A stretch of DNA of 7,538 nucleotides from Desulfobacteraceae bacterium (GCA_027032655.1 JALVMZ010000036.1:1-7538); one strand, 5' to 3'; shown: positions 1-6,484, counted from the first letter of the stretch. A program made the numbers and translations. The notes: generated by a model from the letters alone, not told the origin.

Positions 1-536
1 TTCTTATGGTCCCTCTTATCACCATGAGGATATACTCAGAGGAGAAAAAAACAGGCACAATAGAACTTCTCTTTACATATCCCGTCTCAGATATTGAGGT
101 CTTGATAGGTAAATTTACTGCCACAATCGTGGTGCTATTCTGTCTGATTCTGGCCACTCTTCCACATATATTGATACTTGAGCACTTTTCAACAATAGAT
201 TGGGGAGTGGTTTTTACAGGTTATATTGGCCTTCTGCTGCTCGGGGCTGGATTCGTATCATTCGGAATATTTTCCTCTGCCCTTACAGAGAATCAGATTA
301 TTTCTGCAGTCATATCCTTTGGATGTCTTCTTCTCTTTTTCGTAATTGGCTGGGCAAAGGCCATAGCAGGACCTTTTCTGGGGAATATCCTATCTAAGAT
401 ATCAATAGTTGAGCACTTTGAGCCATTCACCTTAGGACTGATTGATACAAGGGACATAACCTTCTATATAGTGTTCACAATATTCTGGCTTTATATGACC
501 CTGAGGTGTCTTGCTTCCAGAAACTGGAGAGGATAA
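1..536 (+). CDS. ABC-2 type permease, GldF-like, 5' end outside window
   Basis: Membrane permease subunit of an ABC transporter of the GldF type. The reading frame is open from the first bases, and the first ATG (position 6) falls inside the conserved stretch PLITMRxxxEEKxTGTxELLxTxPV, so the gene starts upstream and this is its C-terminal 177 or so residues. After that cytoplasmic coupling motif come four hydrophobic segments (roughly residues 33-54, 66-93, 97-118 and 151-168 counted from position 6), as expected for the last helices of an ABC-2 permease. The stop is 5 nt before the likely start of the GldG-like gene, so the two are translationally close. The ATP-binding subunit is not visible and is expected upstream. 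The substrate is unknown; in Bacteroidetes this family is linked to gliding and type IX secretion, but homologues occur widely in non-gliding bacteria. Family assignment is secure, function is not. Confidence 0.88.
   Translation, partial: LMVPLITMRIYSEEKKTGTIELLFTYPVSDIEVLIGKFTATIVVLFCLILATLPHILILEHFSTIDWGVVFTGYIGLLLLGAGFVSFGIFSSALTENQIISAVISFGCLLLFFVIGWAKAIAGPFLGNILSKISIVEHFEPFTLGLIDTRDITFYIVFTIFWLYMTLRCLASRNWRG
526..532 (+). promoter_or_regulatory. Ribosome binding site deciding the GldG-like start
   Basis: GGAGAGG lies 9 nt before the ATG at 542. It overlaps the last codons of the upstream permease gene. It favours the ATG at 542 over the earlier in-frame GTG at 506, which would create a 31-nt overlap and has no such site. 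Confidence 0.7.
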
Positions 537-541
537 TCGTT

Positions 542-1912
542 ATGGGCTCCTTTCAGAATAGACTCAAAACCACATTCTGGCAGAAAACAGGATGGCTTCT
601 TTATATTGTTCTCCCACTTTTCATTGTTGTTATGGTCATACTTCTATCTGAAAGGCATTACTGGAGATGGGATCTTACATCAACTGCCCAGCACACTTTA
701 TCCGAGGAGACCATCCAGGTCCTCAAAAACATACAAAAACCCATCAGAATCACTGCCTTTGTTCGGGAAGGGTATCAGGAAAAGATTGATGCAGAAAGGC
801 TCCTTTCAGCATATCATTATGTATCCAGGGTTATCTCATATCGTCTGATTGATCCTGACAGAAATCCCACAATGACCCGGAAATATGGTGTGAAAAATAT
901 AAACACCTTTGTGCTTGAGGGATACGGTAGGCAGATAAAAGTGCTCCTTGCGGATGAAGAGAGTCTAACAAATGGTATATTGAGATTAATTACGGGTAAG
1001 ACACAGAAGATATACTGGGTTACAGGCCATGGAGAAAGGGAATTTAAAGGATCCGGACATGAAACCTTATCTTCTCTCTATGAAAGCCTGAAAGATAAAA
1101 ACTATGAATTCATTGAGCTATCCCTTATGAAAAATAAGATTCCAGAAGATGCATCCCTTGTAATAATATCCGCTCCTTTAAAACCTTTACTTCCTGTAGA
1201 AATATCCCATCTCCGAGACTATATCAAATCAGGGGGAAGTCTTCTCATATTTCTTGAACCATTCAGGGATGCCGGGATTGGTAAACTCCTTTCCGAATAC
1301 GGTATTATAATTGATAATGACATTGTGGTGGATAAGGTAATACGCATCATGGCAGGTGATTATCTCATGCCCATGGTAACAGACTATGGTGTGCATAAAA
1401 TAACGGATAATTTCAGGCTTGCAACCATATTCCCCACCGTAAGGTCGGTAACAATAAAAAAAGGCTATTCAAAGGATCTCAGATTAAAACCCCTTGCCCT
1501 TACATCAAACATCTCATGGGCAGAAAAGGACATAGAATCACTTAAAAGAGGAATCATTGAATTTAATAAAGAAGATAAAAAAGGCCCTATCCCCATTGCA
1601 GTAATATGTGAGATATCTTCTGGTATCCAGAAAAGGCACAGGGAGGGTAAGATAGTGGTCTTTGGCGATGTTGACTTTGCAACAAATAAGTATATCAAGT
1701 TTCTTGGCAATGAGGACCTGATTAAAAATACCATCAAGTATCTTGCAGAAAGGGGTAAATACATCACCATCAAGAAGAAACACAGGCCCATTGTGGCACT
1801 GATGCTAACACAAAGACAGGGACGGATTCTTTTCTGGACAGTGGTTGTTCTGATTCCTGCCCTGGTGTTCGTGCTGGGGATTATTGTATGGTTTAAAAGG
1901 AGAAGCAGATGA
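542..1912 (+). CDS. GldG-like ABC transporter auxiliary protein
   Basis: Membrane-anchored partner of the GldF-like permease, 456 residues from the ATG at 542. Visible architecture: a cytoplasmic N-terminus, a transmembrane helix at about residues 16-36, a large extracytoplasmic region of the ABC_transp_aux/GldG type (about 40-420), and a C-terminal transmembrane helix (about 430-451) ending in a basic KRRSR tail. Family-typical stretches are HTLSEETIQVLKN followed by ITAFVREG near residues 54-75, the YWVTGHGERE motif near residue 155, and the DYIKSGGSLLIFLEP motif near 225. The extracytoplasmic part resembles IFT52/GldG-type ligand or protein-binding folds and has no enzymatic motif that I recognise. 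Its stop overlaps the next gene's start (ATGA), showing tight coupling. It likely assembles with the permease, an unseen ATPase and the DUF4340 protein. The exact role is unknown outside gliding bacteria. Confidence 0.88.
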   Translation: MGSFQNRLKTTFWQKTGWLLYIVLPLFIVVMVILLSERHYWRWDLTSTAQHTLSEETIQVLKNIQKPIRITAFVREGYQEKIDAERLLSAYHYVSRVISYRLIDPDRNPTMTRKYGVKNINTFVLEGYGRQIKVLLADEESLTNGILRLITGKTQKIYWVTGHGEREFKGSGHETLSSLYESLKDKNYEFIELSLMKNKIPEDASLVIISAPLKPLLPVEISHLRDYIKSGGSLLIFLEPFRDAGIGKLLSEYGIIIDNDIVVDKVIRIMAGDYLMPMVTDYGVHKITDNFRLATIFPTVRSVTIKKGYSKDLRLKPLALTSNISWAEKDIESLKRGIIEFNKEDKKGPIPIAVICEISSGIQKRHREGKIVVFGDVDFATNKYIKFLGNEDLIKNTIKYLAERGKYITIKKKHRPIVALMLTQRQGRILFWTVVVLIPALVFVLGIIVWFKRRSR

Positions 1913-2856
1913 AACACATCCCCCTATATATAATGATAATAGTCTCACTATTCCTTGGAGGATTCTATCTTTACGAGCTCAAACAGGAAAAATCAGTCAG
2001 GATGGCCAAACAGAAATCTAAAATGTTATTCCCTGATTTAAAAGCCAGGCCCTCACAGATCACACTGAGGAGGGGGAAAAGCATGATAAATATCCAGATG
2101 GACTCCGTAAATGGAAGCCCCCTGTGGGTCATCACATCGCCCATTAGAACAAAAGCAGACCAGGAATCCGTTGATGCGCTCATCAATACCCTTAAAAAAC
2201 TCAAATACATGAGAATAATATCAGGCAGTAAAGAGAACCTTTCTGATTTTGGTCTTGATGATCCTTCTCTTTTGATAACTATCACAGCCGGAAATAAAAG
2301 CAAAACACTGATTCTGGGAGGACTTAGCCCTGTAAAAGATGGATATTATGCAATGATATCCGGTAATAAGAATATATATCTGATTTCAACATCAGCTCAC
2401 GATATATTGAACATGAATCTTTATGACCTCAGAGATAAGGGCATTTTTTCACTTAAAGCCGGGAATGTTAAAAGGCTAACAATAAATAGGGACCACTTCA
2501 CATGGAATTTAATAAAATTAAATGATAAATGGCACCTCCAGGGTGAACCAGATTTTCCAGTTGATACATTGAAAATTAATAATCTTCTTGGTCAATTACT
2601 ACGGGCCAAGGCCACATCATTTGAAGGAAAGATACCGGATGATCTTGACATTTATGGTCTTACCCATCCGATAATCTCCGTTTCCGTATCTGATGGTGAA
2701 AAAGAAGAAGAGATCTTAATAGGCACTAAGAAGAGCAAGGGAAAATACGGACACTATTTTGCTATGCTTAAAGGGAAAAAGGAGATTATAACTGTGGATG
2801 AGTATTTCCTGGATATTATTCCAGTTAAAAAAGAGGCATTCAAGAGACTGGATTAA
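1909..2856 (+). CDS. Membrane-anchored protein with two DUF4340 repeats
   Basis: A 315-residue protein with one N-terminal transmembrane helix (about residues 5-22, preceded by Lys/His), so the bulk should face the periplasm. The rest reads as two successive DUF4340 units: about 45-180, containing PLWVITSPIRTKADQESVDALINTLKKL in pieces and the landmark DFGLDDPSLLITI, and about 185-312, where the equivalent landmark is IYGLTHPIISVSV. Both units share the pattern 'lysine-rich beta strand, W-x-hydrophobic, alpha helix with LLxxLxxxKA, GL-x-x-P, then a LIG/LGG hairpin'. The ATG overlaps the GldG-like stop by 4 nt and has AGGAGA 5-6 nt upstream. DUF4340 genes typically follow gldF/gldG homologues, so this is probably the third component of that complex. 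No catalytic motif is visible; a structural or substrate-engaging role is inferred. Confidence 0.85.
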   Translation: MKHIPLYIMIIVSLFLGGFYLYELKQEKSVRMAKQKSKMLFPDLKARPSQITLRRGKSMINIQMDSVNGSPLWVITSPIRTKADQESVDALINTLKKLKYMRIISGSKENLSDFGLDDPSLLITITAGNKSKTLILGGLSPVKDGYYAMISGNKNIYLISTSAHDILNMNLYDLRDKGIFSLKAGNVKRLTINRDHFTWNLIKLNDKWHLQGEPDFPVDTLKINNLLGQLLRAKATSFEGKIPDDLDIYGLTHPIISVSVSDGEKEEEILIGTKKSKGKYGHYFAMLKGKKEIITVDEYFLDIIPVKKEAFKRLD

Positions 2857-2868
2857 AGGAGAAGGTAT

Positions 2869-3147
2869 ATGGATTTTAAGATATTCTTTACAATATTTAT
2901 CACGGTTTTTCTGGCTGAGATGGCCGATAAGACCCAGATAGCCACATTGCTCTATGCATCAAGCATGGAAAAAAGCAGATTATTGGTATTCTTTGCGTCA
3001 TCCCTTGCCCTTGTTACAACAACGGCCATTGCTGTTCTTGGAGGTTCATTAATTTCCCAATGGATACAGTCAAAAACAGGGACGATTATTGCTGGTGGGG
3101 GTTTTATTCTGGTGGGTCTCTGGGTGATCTTTAAAGGATTCAATTAA
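2869..3147 (+). CDS. Small TMEM165/GDT1 (UPF0016) family cation transporter
   Basis: A 92-residue integral membrane protein with three hydrophobic helices (about 4-24, 38-60, 70-90). The diagnostic family signature is AEMADKTQ at residues 16-23, the bacterial version of the E-x-G-D-K-[ST] motif, whose acidic residues (E17, D20) are thought to bind the transported cation. Characterised relatives (eukaryotic GDT1/TMEM165, bacterial MneA and Mnx) move Mn2+ or Ca2+ out of the cytosol, probably by cation/H+ exchange. This protein carries one copy of the motif, so it must pair with itself or with a second half-protein not seen here; two-copy fusions are about twice as long. It follows the DUF4340 gene by 12 nt with an AAAGGAG site, so it is very likely cotranscribed with the Gld-like genes. 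Manganese or calcium as substrate is inferred from family. Confidence 0.87.
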   Translation: MDFKIFFTIFITVFLAEMADKTQIATLLYASSMEKSRLLVFFASSLALVTTTAIAVLGGSLISQWIQSKTGTIIAGGGFILVGLWVIFKGFN

Positions 3148-3233
3148 ATTTAATAATTAAGGCGCTTCTCCATATTATTTGGTAGAAAATATACTAACTT
3201 ATGGAAATTATGATCATTATGATTGAACATAAT

Positions 3234-3239
3234 TATAAT
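3234..3239 (+). promoter_or_regulatory. Candidate -10 box (TATAAT) ahead of structured element
   Basis: A perfect TATAAT would start transcription near 3246, just before the first inverted-repeat arm at 3256. The sequence 17 nt upstream (TGATCA) is a poor -35 box, and the surroundings are AT-rich enough for chance matches, so this is only a candidate. Confidence 0.25.
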
Positions 3240-3255
3240 GGAATATATGGAAGAA

Positions 3256-3437
3256 ATCAGGCGGATGGTATCGTCCTTTCGCTTCCGTTCGCTCCGCCAT
3301 CCATGGCTTCGAGAACTTCCGATCAGGCACCAAATTATCGTATTGATGAAGTGAGCAACTTTAATGTTACTAATCACGAAGTTATCTGGAATTTGGTGCC
3401 TGATAAAGCCGCTCAAGGAAGATACCATCCACCTGAT
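3256..3437. repeat. Nested inverted-repeat element (182 bp)
   Basis: The outer arms are 17 bp: ATCAGGCGGATGGTATC at 3256-3272 and GATACCATCCACCTGAT at 3421-3437. They are exact complements except at 3262/3431 (C opposite A). After one further mismatch, TCCTT (3274-3278) and AAGGA (3415-3419) extend the pairing in the same register. Inside lies a second, perfect 15-bp inverted repeat: ATCAGGCACCAAATT at 3322-3336 and AATTTGGTGCCTGAT at 3390-3404. Both left arms begin ATCAGG. The 43 nt between the outer and inner arms on the left are GC-rich, with short TTCGCT repeats. Arms this long at these distances are very unlikely by chance. Terminal repeats around a non-coding 182 bp would fit a small non-autonomous element; nested stems would also fit a structured RNA. 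No target-site duplication is obvious at the outer edges. Confidence 0.7.
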
Positions 3438-3460
3438 ATGGTGGTAGTACTGGCAAATGT

Positions 3461-3532
3461 GGCTACCGGGTCTTTGTTGTAGCGAATGGCGGGATGGGAG
3501 GCTTCTGAGCGGAAACAAAGACCCGGGTAGCC
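3461..3532. repeat. Long inverted repeat / hairpin with 35-nt loop
   Basis: GGCTACCGGGTCTTTGTT at 3461-3478 and AACAAAGACCCGGGTAGCC at 3514-3532 are reverse complements apart from one extra C in the right arm. This gives an 18-bp stem with a single bulge and a 35-nt loop. It follows the nested element by 23 nt. The loop contains TGAGCGG (3506-3512), which is complementary to CCGCTCA at 3409-3415 inside the nested element, so the two could form a pseudoknot-like contact. No T-run follows on either strand, so it is a poor intrinsic terminator. Confidence 0.65.
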
Positions 3533-3597
3533 TCTATAAAATTTAACTTAATGATCAACTAATCTGGAGAATATCCATAATTAATAAAAGGTGGAAC

Positions 3598-4407
3598 ATG
3601 AAAATAAACGGAATTAGAAGGATGAATGTGATTATAAGAGGCGGGGGCGATATTGGTTCAGGAGTTGCCTGGAGACTTCATGTGTGTGGATTCAGAGTTC
3701 TCATAACTGAGATAAAAAGACCACTCTCTGTCAGGAGAAAAGTCTCTTTTTGTGAAGCAGTCTATGATGGTAAAGTCACTGTCCAGGATGTTCAAGGGAT
3801 TCATATTAATGACATTAAACTCATTGAAGATGTATGGGCAGGAAATGCAGTCCCCGTTCTGGTGGATCCAGACTGTAAAATCAAAAACGAAATCGAATGC
3901 CATGTTCTTGTTGACTGTATTATGGCAAAGAAGAATCTCGGCACCACAATTCATGATGCACCACTGGTAATTGGAGTGGGGCCCGGATTCTATGCAGGAG
4001 GAGATGTTCACTTTGTGGTTGAGACAAAAAGAGGCCATAACCTTGGGAGACTTCTTATAAAAGGCTCTGCATCACCTGATACAGGAATCCCTGGATCAGT
4101 TATGGGTGTTAGTGAAGACAGGGTATTAAGGGCACCATGTGATGGGAGCTGGGAGGCCCAAAAGGAGATAGGGGACTATGTTAAGGCAGGAGAGTTTATA
4201 GGGCTTGTGAGTGGAAAAGAGGTGATTGCTAAAATAGATGGGATACTGAGAGGGATAATAAGGTCAGGCATAGATGTTAAGAAAGGATTGAAGATAGGAG
4301 ACATTGACCCCCGAGGAATAAAAGAATACTGTTATACCATATCAGATAAAGCACTTTCCATCTCAGGGGGTGTGCTTGAAGGGATACTCAGAAAATATTC
4401 TGCTTAA
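3598..4407 (+). CDS. yqeB: EF2563/YqeB family selenium-dependent molybdenum hydroxylase system protein
   Basis: A 269-residue protein of the EF2563 (YqeB) family, usually associated with maturation of selenium-dependent molybdenum hydroxylases (xanthine dehydrogenase-like enzymes); its biochemical step is not established. The sequence shows the whole family pattern: an N-terminal dinucleotide-binding-like strand and loop VIIRGGGDIGSGVAWRL (residues 11-27), VDCIMAKKN near 105, IGVGPGFYAGGDVH then ETKRGHNLGR near 124-151, IPGSVMG with RVLRAP near 164-180, a lipoyl-like C-terminal barrel with DGxxRGxIRSG, then GDIDPRG and a final ISDKALSISGGVLEGIL. Length matches the family. An AAAGGTGG site sits only 3 nt before this ATG; the ATG at 3622 (MNVIIRGGG) fits the usual family N-terminus better but has a GAAGG abutting it, so the start is uncertain by 8 codons. 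No molybdenum hydroxylase, xdhC, mocA or selD gene is adjacent. It converges on lemA. Confidence 0.88.
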   Translation: MKINGIRRMNVIIRGGGDIGSGVAWRLHVCGFRVLITEIKRPLSVRRKVSFCEAVYDGKVTVQDVQGIHINDIKLIEDVWAGNAVPVLVDPDCKIKNEIECHVLVDCIMAKKNLGTTIHDAPLVIGVGPGFYAGGDVHFVVETKRGHNLGRLLIKGSASPDTGIPGSVMGVSEDRVLRAPCDGSWEAQKEIGDYVKAGEFIGLVSGKEVIAKIDGILRGIIRSGIDVKKGLKIGDIDPRGIKEYCYTISDKALSISGGVLEGILRKYSA

Positions 4408-4410
4408 AGA

Positions 4411-4986
4411 TTAGAATTTCACCCTGGGTGCCTGTTTTGCCTGTTCAGGGACTTTAAAAAATTCTGCCCTTTTAAATCCAAATAAGTTTGCAATGATGTT
4501 TGTGGGAAAACTTCTTATCCTGGTGTTATAGGCCCTGACTGCCTCATTATATCTTCTTCTTTCAACAGCAATCCTGTTTTCTGTTCCAGCAAGTTCATCC
4601 TGAAGCCGGATGAAATTGGTATTGGCTTTCAGATCTGGATATCTTTCAACCACAAGCAGGAGTCTTCCTAAGGCCTGAGTCAGCATATTGTTGGCATTTA
4701 TTTTTTCAGGAATTGTCTTTGCATTGGCCACCCGTGATCTTGCCTCTGTAACCCTGATGAAGACCTCTTTTTCATGTTTTGCATAGCCTTTAACTGTTTC
4801 AACCAGATTAGGTATAAGATCATATCTCCTTTGCAGTTGATTCTCAACCTGTGCCCATGCCCCTTTAATAGCCTCATCCATACGAACAAGCTCATTGTAA
4901 GTGCTTTTTATATATAGTGCCGGGAAAAGAACCACAACAACAAATATTATTCCAACTGTTAAAATCACCTTTTTACCACTACTCAT
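4411..4986 (-). CDS. lemA: LemA family protein
   Basis: A 191-residue LemA protein: a short N-terminal transmembrane helix (about residues 6-25), then a long helical-bundle domain. The family hallmark is unmistakable: YNELVRMDEAIKGAWAQVE, then LQRRYDLIPNLVETVKGYAKHE (residues about 30-72), later RYPDLKANTNFIRLQDELAGTENRIAVERRRYNEAVRAYN in pieces and IIANLFGFKRAEFF near the C-terminus. LemA is a membrane-anchored four-helix protein of unclear function, often encoded with secreted TPM-domain proteins as here. It is the last gene of the minus-strand operon, starting 3 nt after the stop of the nucleotidyltransferase-like gene, whose final codons carry its GGGAGG ribosome site 7 nt before the ATG. 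Its stop lies 3 nt from the stop of the convergent EF2563-family gene, leaving no room for a separate terminator. Confidence 0.95.
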   Translation of the reverse strand: MSSGKKVILTVGIIFVVVVLFPALYIKSTYNELVRMDEAIKGAWAQVENQLQRRYDLIPNLVETVKGYAKHEKEVFIRVTEARSRVANAKTIPEKINANNMLTQALGRLLLVVERYPDLKANTNFIRLQDELAGTENRIAVERRRYNEAVRAYNTRIRSFPTNIIANLFGFKRAEFFKVPEQAKQAPRVKF

Positions 4987-4989
4987 ACC

Positions 4990-5706
4990 TTAACCTCCCA
5001 TAATATCAATGAATCTCACAAGCTTTCTGCTCTCTCTCAGGTAATCCTCTGAAAAGGAACGAAGAGCATCACCCCTTAATTTAATCTTATCCTCCTTTAG
5101 GTCAAGTAATCTCAGAAATATCTCCTCTCTAATCCCTGAAATTGAGGATATCTCTTTGATTATCCGCCTGCTTTCTACAGGAATATCTTTTCCTTCAAGG
5201 TAAAGGACTGCTCTGAATATTGCAATAAATGCCTTAAGGGACTGAATAAGAACAGATTTTAGCTGACCCTCCTTTACTCCTGTATCAAGAATCGCCCCCC
5301 TTAAAATTATAATCTTTGCCCTTAACTCCCTTTCGCACTGAAGCCTTATAAATTCTCTGTTAAACTCTAATTCTGCGAAGATATCCTTTCCATAAAGGAC
5401 CCTGTATGAAAATTTAATATTAATGTATTCGACGGGAAATGTATCAAGAGAGTTCTTTATTTCATCTTCTGTTAAAAATAATGGGGTTGTAACCCGCTTT
5501 TTTTTCCAACGATTAACTGTCTCTATTGCACTACTTATTTTTTGAATACCCTCTTCTGTGAGAACAATAAGAAGATTTATATCTGATCTCTTGGGTATAT
5601 ATTCATAACCTGCTGCACTTCCATAAACTATAATACTTACCAGTTCATCGCCAAATGTCTTTTTATAATCCTCATTAACTGCATTTAAAATATCCTTTAA
5701 TTCCAT
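4990..5706 (-). CDS. Nucleotidyltransferase-fold protein, catalytic residues apparently altered
   Basis: A 238-residue soluble protein. The N-terminal half matches the polymerase-beta-type (MNT/KNTase-like) nucleotidyltransferase fold: beta strand VSIIVYGSAAG (residues 23-33) with the G29-S30 signature, then RSDINLLIVL (40-49). The usual pair of metal-binding aspartates (D-x-D) is D42 and N44. A later strand, VEYINIK (92-98), is where related proteins that I recall carry an acidic residue, and here it is N96. RVLYGKDIF follows, typical of the group. The C-terminal half (about 120-235) is all helical, like the HEPN/KNTase C-terminal helical domains. A well-placed GAGGTG site precedes the ATG, which lies 13 nt after the TPM gene stop; lemA follows after 3 nt. 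The Asn substitutions suggest weak or no transferase activity, perhaps nucleotide binding or regulation. Substrate unknown. Confidence 0.72.
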   Translation of the reverse strand: MELKDILNAVNEDYKKTFGDELVSIIVYGSAAGYEYIPKRSDINLLIVLTEEGIQKISSAIETVNRWKKKRVTTPLFLTEDEIKNSLDTFPVEYINIKFSYRVLYGKDIFAELEFNREFIRLQCERELRAKIIILRGAILDTGVKEGQLKSVLIQSLKAFIAIFRAVLYLEGKDIPVESRRIIKEISSISGIREEIFLRLLDLKEDKIKLRGDALRSFSEDYLRESRKLVRFIDIMGG

Positions 5707-5719
5707 ATCAGCACCTCAT

Positions 5720-6484
5720 TTAAAAACTCCCCCCTGCACCACCTCCACCACTCAGTCCACCACCAAATCCGCCAAAACCGCCTCCAAATCCGCCAAAACC
5801 ACCTCCAAATCCACCACTTCCAAATCCACCTCCCATAAAAAAGGGGAAAAAAAAGAATGACCCCCCTCTTCTCCTGGAAGATATAATAAGGGAAAAAAAT
5901 ATTATAATACCCAGTAGAGGTAATAATCCCAGTCCCCTTTTTCTTTTTACCTTTACAGGCACAGGGGCTCCTGTCAATTTAACACCTTCATTTTTTGCAA
6001 TTATCTGGCACACTGCTATAGTTCCATTCAGCAGACCTTCTCCGAATCGATTCTCTTTAAGATATGGTATCATGTATTTGTCCCGGATCTCTCCCACCAG
6101 TCCGTCAGGTAGTATTCCTTCAAGTCCATAGCCCACCTCTATTCTCATCTTACGCTCTTTTACAGTTACAAAGATAAGCACGCCCTTATCAATCCCCTTC
6201 TTTCCTATACCCCAATTCTCATATATCCTGTTTGCATATTCATTATAATCTTCTCCCCCTATATCTGGCATTGTCAGCACAACCACTGGTATCTCTGTCT
6301 TCTGGAGGAGTTCCTGAGTGATTGAAAGGATCTTTCTCTCATAGGATGCAGGGATCACATTGGCAAAATCATTCACAAGACCCACAGGCCTGGGGAATCT
6401 CTCCACACCTATGGTCTGATAAGGCCAGATGAATAACAAAACCATTATTGAAAGTATAATATATTTTATCTTAGAATAATACAT
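5720..6484 (-). CDS. Secreted, membrane-anchored TPM-domain (YgcG-like) protein
   Basis: A 254-residue protein with an N-terminal signal peptide (basic MYYSKIK, hydrophobic to about residue 22), then a TPM domain (about 30-170), a transmembrane helix (about 188-206), and a Phe-rich then Gly-rich C-terminal tail ending GGGGAGGSF. TPM landmarks are VNDFANVIP, ENWGIGKKGIDKGVLIFV and RIEVGYGLEGILPDGLVGEI. The TPM domain has been described as an acid phosphatase fold in the plant Psb32-type relative, while in bacteria its role is unclear. The domain should lie in the periplasm with the Gly-rich tail beyond the helix. It heads an operon with the nucleotidyltransferase-like gene and lemA; TPM and LemA are frequent neighbours. 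The ribosome site is weak (GCGGAA region). The long Phe/Gly tail could mediate low-complexity packing, which is inference. Confidence 0.93.
   Translation of the reverse strand: MYYSKIKYIILSIMVLLFIWPYQTIGVERFPRPVGLVNDFANVIPASYERKILSITQELLQKTEIPVVVLTMPDIGGEDYNEYANRIYENWGIGKKGIDKGVLIFVTVKERKMRIEVGYGLEGILPDGLVGEIRDKYMIPYLKENRFGEGLLNGTIAVCQIIAKNEGVKLTGAPVPVKVKRKRGLGLLPLLGIIIFFSLIISSRRRGGSFFFFPFFMGGGFGSGGFGGGFGGFGGGFGGFGGGLSGGGGAGGSF
5764..5805 (-). repeat. 21-bp tandem repeat encoding the Gly-Phe tail
   Basis: Two 21-bp units (5764-5784 and 5785-5805) differ at one base (5780 G versus 5801 A), followed by partial copies up to about 5833. They encode the GGFGG-type heptads of the TPM protein tail. 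Repeat-length variation between strains is plausible. Confidence 0.75.

Larger units (their letters stand above)
3148..3597. other. 450-bp intergenic region without a convincing gene
   Basis: Open frames exist on both strands here (about 93 codons on + at 3201-3482, about 122 on - at 3518-3150), but neither resembles a known protein and neither has a good ribosome site. They overlap antisense across inverted repeats that would leave both strands open. The left flank (3140-3250) is strongly AT-rich, includes the 12-bp palindrome ATTAAATTTAAT at 3143-3154 across the GDT1 stop, and contains a perfect TATAAT. The centre (3256-3532) is richer in G+C and holds the nested inverted repeats listed separately. 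The right flank (3535-3597) is AT-rich leader for the EF2563-family gene. No classical GC stem plus T-run terminator is visible on either strand. Confidence 0.6.

Noticed and set aside
506..541. GTG at 506 as start of the GldG-like gene
   Set aside because: It would overlap the permease by 31 nt without a ribosome site; GGAGAGG is placed for the ATG at 542.
1465..1917. 150-codon minus-strand frame inside the GldG-like gene
   Set aside because: It is the shadow of a well-supported membrane protein gene and has no family resemblance.
3201..3482. 93-codon + strand reading frame inside the intergenic element
   Set aside because: It runs through the inverted repeats, has no good ribosome site and resembles no known protein. 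Repeats can keep both strands open by symmetry.
3150..3518. 122-codon minus-strand reading frame over the same region
   Set aside because: It is antisense to the other frame and overlaps the same repeats. Its composition is rich in Arg, Ser, Ile and His without domain features, and no start signal is seen.
3256..3532. CRISPR array or tRNA-like element
   Set aside because: The repeats are inverted, not regularly spaced direct repeats, and no tRNA cloverleaf or T-loop motif is visible.
3461..3545. Intrinsic terminator for the + strand operon
   Set aside because: The 35-nt loop is too long and the bases after the stem are TCTATAAAATTT, not a T-run. It also lies over 300 nt past the GDT1 stop.
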